In this document: positions 1-5,776 of the stretch, piece after piece | Layout of the letters: each line of letters starts with the position of its first letter | Position numbering within the stretch: position 1 is the stretch's first letter | Assembly (NCBI GenBank): GCA_944326175.1 | Contig: CALVCY010000044.1 | Coordinates: 1-9,797 of the forward strand | From: an uncultured Erysipelotrichaceae bacterium | GTDB lineage: Bacteria > Bacillota_I > Bacilli_A > Erysipelotrichales > Erysipelotrichaceae | Length of the DNA stretch: 9,797 nucleotides | Direction: 5' to 3' | Position numbers and translations under genes: made by a program | The notes under the pieces: model-generated | Told to the model about the DNA's origin: nothing | The model's input: the letters and a program-made list of their open reading frames with translations, nothing else | Database searches by the model: none

Positions 1-122
1 CTGTCGATTTGAACGAAATAATATTGGTTGAAACTATAAACGAACAATCCAAAAAGGATGGCTTCGATCACGATCCATATCCAGGTTGGTTTACGTGTCA
101 ATATATCGCTAGATTTCTTCAT
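1..122 (-). CDS. N-terminus of an unidentified membrane-anchored protein (partial, runs off left edge)
   Basis: An open minus-strand frame starts with ATG at 122-120 and is still open at base 1, giving 40 complete codons. It begins MKKSSDILTRKP, a short basic segment, followed by a hydrophobic stretch (about residues 14-31, WIWIVIEAILFGLFVYSF) and then polar residues. This is the pattern of a single-pass membrane anchor or uncleaved signal with the rest of the protein outside. I do not recognise the family. It lies just beyond the terminator that ends ptsH, so it probably starts a new transcription unit. No Shine-Dalgarno sequence precedes the ATG. A TAAAAT box (132-137) ends only 9 nt before it. 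A plus-strand frame covering the same bases (9-191) looks like an antisense shadow with unremarkable composition. The reading is moderately secure; the function is unknown. Confidence 0.6.
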   Translation of the reverse strand, partial: MKKSSDILTRKPTWIWIVIEAILFGLFVYSFNQYYFVQID

Positions 123-150
123 TGTGGTAAGATTTTACAGGAAAATGCGA

Positions 151-182
151 ATAAGAAAAAGAGCCAGATGCCAGCTCTTTTA
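151..182 (-). terminator. Intrinsic terminator downstream of ptsH
   Basis: An 8-bp stem (157-164 with 174-181, AAAAGAGC/GCTCTTTT) encloses a 9-nt loop. On the minus strand the right arm runs into a T-rich tract (CTTTTTCTTATT). It lies about 27 nt past the ptsH stop codon, as expected for a factor-independent terminator ending the ptsH transcript. The stem is A/T-rich at its base, so efficiency may be moderate. Confidence 0.75.
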
Positions 183-208
183 TCTTACTAAAAACGTTTG
201 TGTCGAAA

Positions 209-475
209 TTAACCGATGACTTTTTGAGTGCGCAGTACTTCTTCGATCGTCTTGACTGCTTCGTCTTCATCTTCACCGTCGCAGCTGATTTCGATTTCAG
301 AATTGGTCGGGATACCCAGACTCATTACACCCATAATGGATTTCATGTTGACGCTGCGGCCGTTGTAAGCGACTTTGACCTCACATTTGAATTTGCTGGC
401 AGCATTGACGGCAACGGTAGCCGGACGTGCATGTAAGCCGACCGGATCGATTACGGTAACCTTGACTTGTTTCAT
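209..475 (-). CDS. ptsH: Phosphocarrier protein HPr of the PTS
   Basis: This is an 88-residue HPr, the usual length. HPr is the small cytoplasmic carrier that takes phosphate from phosphoenolpyruvate via enzyme I and passes it to the EIIA domains of sugar permeases. The active site GLHARPA places the phospho-accepting histidine at residue 15. The segment NMKSIMGVMSLG places Ser46, the regulatory serine phosphorylated by HPr kinase/phosphorylase in Gram-positives. This suggests the protein also serves catabolite repression. The frame extends upstream to 517, but the start at 475 is chosen because it gives the canonical N-terminus (MKQVKV) and has an AAGGAGG site at 487-493. It stands 86 nt after the transglutaminase-like gene, without a terminator between them, and is followed by its own terminator. 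No gene for enzyme I follows, although ptsI is often adjacent. Identification is very secure. Confidence 0.97.
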   Translation of the reverse strand: MKQVKVTVIDPVGLHARPATVAVNAASKFKCEVKVAYNGRSVNMKSIMGVMSLGIPTNSEIEISCDGEDEDEAVKTIEEVLRTQKVIG

Positions 476-486
476 ACTGAAAAGTT

Positions 487-493
487 CCTCCTT
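487..493 (-). promoter_or_regulatory. Ribosome binding site of ptsH
   Basis: AAGGAGG on the minus strand, with 11 nt between GGAGG and the ATG at 475-473. It decides in favour of the internal methionine over the upstream in-frame start at 517. No convincing sigma-A promoter was found in the 86-nt gap 476-561, so ptsH may be read through from upstream or may use a weak promoter. Confidence 0.75.
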
Positions 494-561
494 GTATACC
501 CTTACATGGTAGCACACTATTGAACGGTTTGTTGCATAAAAGTTTGATAAGTTTATGGTGG

Positions 562-1869
562 TCAGACCATGGATTCGATGGTAAAACCACGGGGTGCGAT
601 GGTGGTGTCCAAGGATGCGAAACGACTTTGCACTTCGGGTAGTTGATTATCATAAGGATCATTTCTTAATAGCGGTGTAATGGGTTTGAAATCATCCATG
701 AAACTGTGATTGTAGATAATGTGATACGCATCGATATGATCATAGAAGAACGCATGTTCCATGGTTCGACCATGCAGATAGGCTTCACTGCCCATCTGGG
801 GATCACAATGGATCCATCCTTTACCTTCAATGTAATATGCCATCCAATCATGAATGGTCAAACCATCGGGATAGACATAGAGCCCACTTTCAAACCGTGC
901 CGGGATACCCGCTAATCGACACATCGTCACCATCAACAACGCATACATCCCACAATCCCCTTTATGACTCGTTAACATTTTGTCCAATAATGAATCGATC
1001 GTGATATACGAGGGTTGGAACTGATACGTAAAATGGGTCGTGATGTAATCGTAGATGATCCGTGATTTGACCAGACCGGATGTGATGGAACCACATAATG
1101 AATGAACCAAAGCTTTCAATGGTTCTTTAAAAACGATCTGTGGCGGATATTGCTCCAGATCATCTATGGTATAACCACCACCATAACTGGTATTTCCATA
1201 GGATCTTTCGATCGTGACCCGATACTTCAATCCAATCTTTCCCAAATCGGACTCATTGGTTTGCACCAATGCATGGCAACTCTTTCCAAACCCATTGCCA
1301 CAGGTAATAATCGGTAAAGATGACTCCACGATGGAAACATCACGTTGACCATCATGCAATAGGGGTAAGGGAAACCAAATACTGACTGGTTGATCCACTT
1401 TAGAAAGATCCACCCATTGATTGACGATAAATGTTTTATGGTCATGACCATCATTGATCATGGTCTCGATCATCGCTGTAAGATCCTGGTCCATACAAAT
1501 CATTGGACATCGTTTGGCATATCCGGGTGTACATTTAACGATCCCACTCACGATATTGTTTCGAAACATCATTTTCCCTTCGATGATCCGTCCATCGATA
1601 ACATTGGTTTGGATCAATCGATCCATTTCTTCCATGGTAAAACCATCGATCAATTGACATTTTGCAAATGCTTCATCTTTGCTCAACGGATAATCCCTAA
1701 CGATTTGATCCATTTGCAATAATGCGAGATCCAATCGATCTAAAACCATCGCATCATTGGTTTCTTCCCGTTTCTTGTTTACCAACAGGGATGCTTTTTC
1801 AAAGCATCCCTGTTGGATCAACGTCGTAATATCCTCTGGTAGAACCACACTCAAACACTTTAATTCCAT
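562..1869 (-). CDS. Transglutaminase-like cysteine protein, function unknown
   Basis: A 435-residue protein with a C-terminal transglutaminase-core fold. The presumed catalytic triad is intact: Cys306 in KGDCGMYA, His340 in TIHDWMAYY and Asp356 in HCDPQMG. Upstream, roughly residues 160-230 (starting VSIWFPLPLL) resemble the beta-rich domain that precedes many bacterial transglutaminase cores. The first 110 or so residues look helical. Bacterial members of this fold act as peptidases, amidases or crosslinkers; the substrate cannot be told here. There is no signal peptide or membrane segment, so it appears cytoplasmic. The ATG lies 1 nt after the rlmH stop TAG, so it is co-transcribed with rlmH and probably translated by coupling, because only a weak, distant AAGG precedes it. 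Oddities: a perfect 16-bp hairpin lies near the 5' end, and 7 of the 18 GGTNNNACC palindromes fall in this gene, one of them across its stop codon. The fold assignment is secure; the role is open. Confidence 0.85.
   Translation of the reverse strand: MELKCLSVVLPEDITTLIQQGCFEKASLLVNKKREETNDAMVLDRLDLALLQMDQIVRDYPLSKDEAFAKCQLIDGFTMEEMDRLIQTNVIDGRIIEGKMMFRNNIVSGIVKCTPGYAKRCPMICMDQDLTAMIETMINDGHDHKTFIVNQWVDLSKVDQPVSIWFPLPLLHDGQRDVSIVESSLPIITCGNGFGKSCHALVQTNESDLGKIGLKYRVTIERSYGNTSYGGGYTIDDLEQYPPQIVFKEPLKALVHSLCGSITSGLVKSRIIYDYITTHFTYQFQPSYITIDSLLDKMLTSHKGDCGMYALLMVTMCRLAGIPARFESGLYVYPDGLTIHDWMAYYIEGKGWIHCDPQMGSEAYLHGRTMEHAFFYDHIDAYHIIYNHSFMDDFKPITPLLRNDPYDNQLPEVQSRFASLDTTIAPRGFTIESMV
1782..1816 (-). 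repeat. Perfect 16-bp inverted repeat inside the transglutaminase-like gene
   Basis: Arms 1782-1797 and 1801-1816 are exact reverse complements (CCAACAGGGATGCTTT) around a 3-nt loop (TTC on the plus strand). In the message this falls 53-87 nt after the start codon and encodes about residues 18-30 (QQGCFEKASLLV). No T-tract follows on the coding strand, so it is not a normal terminator. It could slow ribosomes or polymerase early in the gene. Confidence 0.85.
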
Positions 1870-1870
1870 A

Positions 1871-2350
1871 CTACTTATGATACCTTCGATGATTCATGAT
1901 CATCATCCCTCGATAAATCTGTTCCACAGCCAATAAGCGGACCATGGTATGTAAAAACGTATTTTCACTTAATTTCCAACGGATATTTGCTCGTCGAATC
2001 ACAGCTGGGTCATAACCATAGCTACCCGCAATGACAATGGTCAACTTTCCTTTGTGGGTGGCATTGGCACTTTCGATCCAATCCACCATCGCTTCACTGG
2101 GATAATAACGACCATGTAGATCCAACACCACCACCAATGCATCCGCATCGATGGCTTTTAAAATGGCAGTGCCTTCCTCTTTCATGGCTTTTTCGATCTG
2201 GAATGGATCATCTTCATCCTTAACGAGTGCTGCTGGTAATTCACAGATCGAAAATTTACGATCAAACCCTTTGATACGAGTGGTGTAATCATCGATCAAC
2301 GCAAGAAGATGCTTATCTTTGATTTTTCCGATACAAACCAATGTGATCAT
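1871..2350 (-). CDS. rlmH: 23S rRNA pseudouridine-1915 N3-methyltransferase
   Basis: A 159-residue protein, the usual RlmH length. RlmH is a SPOUT (knotted) methyltransferase that uses S-adenosylmethionine to methylate pseudouridine 1915 in helix 69 of 23S rRNA on assembled 70S ribosomes. The N-terminus MITLVCIGKIK, the central strand LVVVLDLHGR, the cofactor loop IVIAGSYGYD and the C-terminal block HTMVRLLAVEQIYRG ending in YHK match the family. The cofactor loop reads AGSYG where GG followed by a small residue is more usual; I take this as lineage variation. The start has GGAG at 2356-2359 with a 5-nt spacer, placed inside the end of htrA, whose stop is 2 nt upstream. The order walJ-htrA-rlmH is the same as in Bacillus. 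Identification is secure. Confidence 0.96.
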   Translation of the reverse strand: MITLVCIGKIKDKHLLALIDDYTTRIKGFDRKFSICELPAALVKDEDDPFQIEKAMKEEGTAILKAIDADALVVVLDLHGRYYPSEAMVDWIESANATHKGKLTIVIAGSYGYDPAVIRRANIRWKLSENTFLHTMVRLLAVEQIYRGMMIMNHRRYHK

Positions 2351-2352
2351 GG

Positions 2353-3444
2353 TTACTCCAATGTGATGGTATGATCCACTAATTCACCCATGTGCAAAAC
2401 CGTAACGGTGATCACGTCCTGTGGGGCATGCGAATATAAGACTGTTCTGAAATCTTTAAAGGTGGAGATGGTCGAACCATCGATCGCCATGATGATATCT
2501 CCCTCAGCGATTCCCGCTTTTGCCGCAGCCCCTTCACTATTGATCGATACGATCAATATGCCTTCATTTTGATTCAATGGAACACCTAAATAATTCTTCT
2601 GATATACCGTTAACTGAGAGACTTGGACTCCTGAAATACCCAACGACGGTCTTATCACATATCCATGTTCTTTCAATTGTTGCACGATCGGAACCATTTC
2701 ATTGACCGGAATAGCAAATCCCATGCCTTCCACGTTGGTACCGGATGCACTGGATAGACGCATAGAAGTGATACCGATCAATTCCCCATTGAGATTGACC
2801 AATGCACCACCGGAATTACCCACATTGATGGCCGCATCCGTTTGCAATGTGATCATATCCCAATCACTTTGACCATCATCATCCAAATCAACGGATACCG
2901 TTCGATTGGTCCCGGAGATGATGCCAAAACTGGTCGATCCTTGATAATCGAGACCCAATGGGGAGCCGATGGCGACCACAAATTCACCTTGGTGGCACAA
3001 AGAAGAATCCCCTAAAGCGATGGGTTCGACTTCAAAATCCACGGTTACCGATAGTAAAGCCAGATCTGAGAGCGTGTCGCTGCCCACCAAGGTGGCAGCG
3101 ACGCGCTGACCATTGGCAAATGTGACGGTGATGGTTTGACCATTTTCGATCACATGGGCATTGGTCACGATATAGATGGTTGCTTCATCGCTTTCAATGA
3201 TCACACCACTACCCGTGGATGTGGAAAAGTGATTTTCACTTTCGATAGCGACCACACTGCTGGCCACTTTATCCACCGTTGCAGTGACATCACTATAAAA
3301 TTCCGTGGTCGTAGAATGGATAGTATTGGTCAACACCTGAGGAGATCGATGGTTCAACTGATAATAAAGGTAAACCATCCCACCGATACAAATCAGATTG
3401 GTCAAGATCAATCCAACAATAAGTATTTTCCAGATTCGTTTCAT
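2353..3444 (-). CDS. htrA: Membrane-anchored HtrA/DegP-like serine protease with one PDZ domain
   Basis: A 363-residue S1C serine protease. An N-terminal anchor (about residues 5-29) follows a short basic start, putting the protease outside the membrane. The trypsin-like triad is complete: His97 in VTNAHVIENG, Asp127 in SDLALL and Ser211 in GNSGGAL. One PDZ domain covers roughly residues 268-363 (with NEGILIVSI and AGIAEGDIIMAIDG). HtrA proteases degrade or refold misfolded envelope proteins, with the PDZ domain recognising substrates. The frame extends 7 codons further upstream to 3465. The start at 3444 is preferred because it has AAAGGAG at 3449-3455 and forms an ATGA overlap with the walJ stop, indicating translational coupling. 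The position between walJ and rlmH matches htrC (yyxA) of Bacillus, so orthology to htrC is likely. A GC-rich hairpin lies in the gene at 3071-3107. Confidence 0.95.
   Translation of the reverse strand: MKRIWKILIVGLILTNLICIGGMVYLYYQLNHRSPQVLTNTIHSTTTEFYSDVTATVDKVASSVVAIESENHFSTSTGSGVIIESDEATIYIVTNAHVIENGQTITVTFANGQRVAATLVGSDTLSDLALLSVTVDFEVEPIALGDSSLCHQGEFVVAIGSPLGLDYQGSTSFGIISGTNRTVSVDLDDDGQSDWDMITLQTDAAINVGNSGGALVNLNGELIGITSMRLSSASGTNVEGMGFAIPVNEMVPIVQQLKEHGYVIRPSLGISGVQVSQLTVYQKNYLGVPLNQNEGILIVSINSEGAAAKAGIAEGDIIMAIDGSTISTFKDFRTVLYSHAPQDVITVTVLHMGELVDHTITLE
3071..3107 (-). repeat. Near-perfect 14-bp inverted repeat inside htrA
   Basis: Arms 3071-3084 and 3094-3107 pair at 13 of 14 positions (mismatch 3075/3103) around a 9-nt loop that itself contains ACC and GGT. 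It is noticeably more GC-rich than its surroundings. It encodes the segment RVAATLVGSDTLSD just before the catalytic aspartate, a conserved region of HtrA proteins, so the pairing could be a by-product of codon choice. Confidence 0.6.
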
Positions 3445-4169
3445 AACTCTCCTTTGCAATAGCATTGATTCTGATCCAAGGTAACGATGGTCAGATCATC
3501 GCGATCCAATGGTTTTAGTACCGTAGTCAATGTATCCATCACTAATTGAGGATCATTGGCTTGTTGAGAAATATGGGCAGCCATGATGGTGGTGGTATGT
3601 GGTCCGACCATGGAAGCAATGGCTTTCGCCCCATCTTCATTATTCAAATGCCCTTCATCTCCCAATATCCGTGCTTTTAAAGGATAAGGGCGGTTGGTAT
3701 CGAGCAACATTTGGATATCATGGTTGCATTCCACCATCAAATACGTGGCATCATACCCCAGTTTCAATACATTTTTAGGAACATATCCTGTGTCAGTGAT
3801 TATCATGATGGATTCACGTTGATCCATCAATTTTATCCCAAAGGTATACGGGGCATCATGACTTAACCGAAAGGGGATCATGGTCAAACCATGGAGCTCA
3901 TAATCGTTCATGGATTCGATCAATACCTGATGAGGAAGATCAGGATCCATGGTATAGATGGTCGTATCCATAAAATAGGATAGATAACGGGTATGATCAC
4001 TATGTCGGTGGGTCAATACCAATCCATCCAGATGATCGATCCCATGATCTTGAACCAACCGACGGATCTTGGTGATCCCGATCCCACAATCGATCATGAT
4101 ATGGGTATTCCCACTGGATACGATGGTACAGTTTCCTTTCGAACCACTACCCGCATTGATGATTCTCAT
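3441..4169 (-). CDS. walJ: WalJ/YycJ-type metallo-beta-lactamase-fold hydrolase
   Basis: A 242-residue metallo-beta-lactamase fold protein, close to but shorter than the Bacillus homologue. The N-terminus MRIINAGSGSKGN carries the SGSKGN signature of the YycJ family. The metal motif THRHSDH (HxHxDH) follows at about residue 53. Later ligand candidates are Asp in ITDTGY, His in GHLNN and His in AAHIS. The family is cytoplasmic and has been proposed to act on nucleic acid (5'-3' exonuclease-like) and to link cell division with wall metabolism; the exact substrate is unsettled. The frame is open to 4217, but the conserved N-terminus sets the start at 4169; an ATG at 4178 is the alternative. Neither start has a Shine-Dalgarno sequence. 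The gene follows a terminator, so it probably begins a new transcript. Its stop overlaps the htrA start. Confidence 0.93.
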   Translation of the reverse strand: MRIINAGSGSKGNCTIVSSGNTHIMIDCGIGITKIRRLVQDHGIDHLDGLVLTHRHSDHTRYLSYFMDTTIYTMDPDLPHQVLIESMNDYELHGLTMIPFRLSHDAPYTFGIKLMDQRESIMIITDTGYVPKNVLKLGYDATYLMVECNHDIQMLLDTNRPYPLKARILGDEGHLNNEDGAKAIASMVGPHTTTIMAAHISQQANDPQLVMDTLTTVLKPLDRDDLTIVTLDQNQCYCKGEL

Positions 4170-4192
4170 AGCTATCATTGTATCAATGCTTA

Positions 4193-4225
4193 TGTAAAAA
4201 GTGGGTGAACACTTCACCCACTTTT
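4193..4225 (-). terminator. Strong intrinsic terminator between the M23 peptidase gene and walJ
   Basis: A perfect 13-bp stem (4197-4209 with 4213-4225, core GTGGGTGAA/TTCACCCAC) encloses a 3-nt loop. On the minus strand it is followed by TTTTT. It starts 7 nt past the stop codon of the M23 peptidase gene. It divides the minus-strand genes into two units, gdpP to M23 and walJ to ptsH. The A-run on the other side makes the hairpin look bidirectional, but no plus-strand gene is present to use it. Confidence 0.93.
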
Positions 4226-4231
4226 ATGGTT

Positions 4232-5776
4232 TTACCAATCTAATCCGCTGCAATCCAAAAATCCATCACAGGCATTTCCGGCAACACCATCGATCCATAC
4301 CCCTAAATGCACATGGGGGCCGGTTGTTTTGCCAGTCGTTCCGATCTGACCGATGATATCCCCTTTTTGAACCACTTGTCCCACTTCCACGAATGGCGCT
4401 TGGTTCATATGGTTATACTGACTCTTCACCCCATTATTATGGTTGATCAAACACCAGTTACCACGGATGGAATCATATCCGACATATTCGACCACCCCGT
4501 TATCCACTGCATAGATCGGACCATATCGATCGTAATAATTTTGAATATCCGTCCCATTATGCCCGTAATATCCCGGTACGACCGGGTCCCAAGCCACGCG
4601 GGAAGTGATTCGCGGTACATCCACTGGCCAGCGCCAGGTCCCGGTACCGACCGATGGGATCTCTCGGGATCCCTGTCGAATGATCGCTTGTTGCGGAAGA
4701 ATCGTGGTTTGCGAAGAAACTTCTTCGGCATCCGCGACCATGCCATTGACCCATGTTTCCCGTCGTAACACATTTCGCGAACCATTGACTTCTTCTTGTT
4801 GGACCACCGATTCACCGAGACGAATCGTTTCATCTTCCACATAGATCGGAGAATCTGGGTATACGATTTCTTGGGTCAATGTTTCTTTGGTCACCGTCAC
4901 ATCAATGGGTGATTGCAACCAGGTCACACATAATGTGGTCCCAACCGGCAATACCTGATCCACATCACGAATGGTTTCCGCATTAATGATGCGCAACCGT
5001 TCTGCATCCAGACCATATCGGCTGGCCAATGCATAGATGGACTCATACGGTTGTACTTCGGTATATTCCAATTCAGAGAGTGTCCCGTATTTGAGATAGT
5101 AATAGACTTGATCATAGCGGGTAAAGATTTCATCCGCTTTGGCATAACTTGGCCGCAAAGAAATGGTTTGTTCGATCTCGATTGAAATATCCCGCTCGCC
5201 ATATTCACTCAACGTTGCCGTGGTCCCACCATGGCTGATGATTTCTAGATCTTCACTACCGACAAACAACGCCAGATAATCGACCAACGCCTGTTCATAC
5301 ATATCCGTATTGGAGACATAAATCGTGGCATAGGTCCCATTGGCATCACTGAAATCCACCGCTGTAGTCGACAACAGGTATTCATCGACCGCTTCGATCG
5401 CATCGATGATTTCCTCATCCTTGTTTTCGTAGATCAAAAAACTCGGTTCCGCAGAGATGGAAATGCGGTTGCCAAAAACGATCTCGCTACCCGGGAACTC
5501 CTGTTGATAGCGTTGCGTATAGATTTGATGCAACAATTGATTGGCCGGCTCCATACTGCTCAAATAACCGATCAATTGCCCATCGATCAACACTTTGTAA
5601 TTATTTGCTGCACTCTTTCGCTGACCTTCAACTTGTTGAGCGACCACGGAATTGACGTTGAATTGTCCCGCAGATAGCGGTTGTGGTTGAAAAAGCGTTT
5701 GCCAATTCATTGCAATGGTGATCCCAAGTGCTAGCACAAAACAAATGCTGATCCCAAACCATGACTTCTTCATCAT
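4232..5776 (-). CDS. Membrane-anchored M23 peptidoglycan endopeptidase with LysM-like and G5-like domains
   Basis: A 514-residue extracellular protein. The N-terminus has an anchor or uncleaved signal (about residues 5-23). Residues 60-230 are an uncharacterised alpha/beta region. A LysM-like peptidoglycan-binding domain spans about 238-285 (QPYESIYALASRYGL). A G5-like region spans about 291-370. A LytM/M23 domain spans about 383-495. The zinc ligands are present: His406 and Asp410 in HNGTD, and His490 in GPHVH; His456 and His488 are the other conserved histidines. M23 enzymes cut peptide crosslinks in peptidoglycan, so this is probably a wall hydrolase for growth or division. A short tail after the domain contains two cysteines (Cys503, Cys509). 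The start ATGATG overlaps the dnaB stop as ATGATGA, with GGAG at 5784-5787. A terminator follows. It occupies the place of walRKHI in the Bacillus order. Confidence 0.92.
   Translation of the reverse strand: MMKKSWFGISICFVLALGITIAMNWQTLFQPQPLSAGQFNVNSVVAQQVEGQRKSAANNYKVLIDGQLIGYLSSMEPANQLLHQIYTQRYQQEFPGSEIVFGNRISISAEPSFLIYENKDEEIIDAIEAVDEYLLSTTAVDFSDANGTYATIYVSNTDMYEQALVDYLALFVGSEDLEIISHGGTTATLSEYGERDISIEIEQTISLRPSYAKADEIFTRYDQVYYYLKYGTLSELEYTEVQPYESIYALASRYGLDAERLRIINAETIRDVDQVLPVGTTLCVTWLQSPIDVTVTKETLTQEIVYPDSPIYVEDETIRLGESVVQQEEVNGSRNVLRRETWVNGMVADAEEVSSQTTILPQQAIIRQGSREIPSVGTGTWRWPVDVPRITSRVAWDPVVPGYYGHNGTDIQNYYDRYGPIYAVDNGVVEYVGYDSIRGNWCLINHNNGVKSQYNHMNQAPFVEVGQVVQKGDIIGQIGTTGKTTGPHVHLGVWIDGVAGNACDGFLDCSGLDW

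Noticed and set aside
9..191. Plus-strand 60-residue frame at the left edge
   Set aside because: It runs through the ptsH terminator and is antisense to a frame with a clear membrane-anchor pattern. It has no ribosome binding site and no recognisable motif.
476..561. Promoter for ptsH
   Set aside because: No pair of -35 and -10 hexamers with 16-18 nt spacing stood out in this gap.
1390..1722. Plus-strand 110-residue frame
   Set aside because: It is wholly antisense to the transglutaminase-like gene. Its composition (many Ile, His, Asp) reflects the reverse complement of GATC-rich codons.
3445..3465. Upstream start for htrA at 3465
   Set aside because: It lacks a Shine-Dalgarno. The start at 3444 has AAAGGAG and an ATGA overlap with walJ, and directly precedes the basic part of the anchor.
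4575..4583. 15-bp palindrome CCCGGTACGACCGGG as an operator in the M23 gene
   Set aside because: It is inside the coding region far from any start. It is better counted as one member of the dispersed GGTNNNACC set.
4307..4768. Plus-strand 153-residue frame, the longest antisense frame
   Set aside because: It lies inside the M23 domain coding region, whose zinc motifs are intact on the other strand. No start signal or family resemblance was seen.
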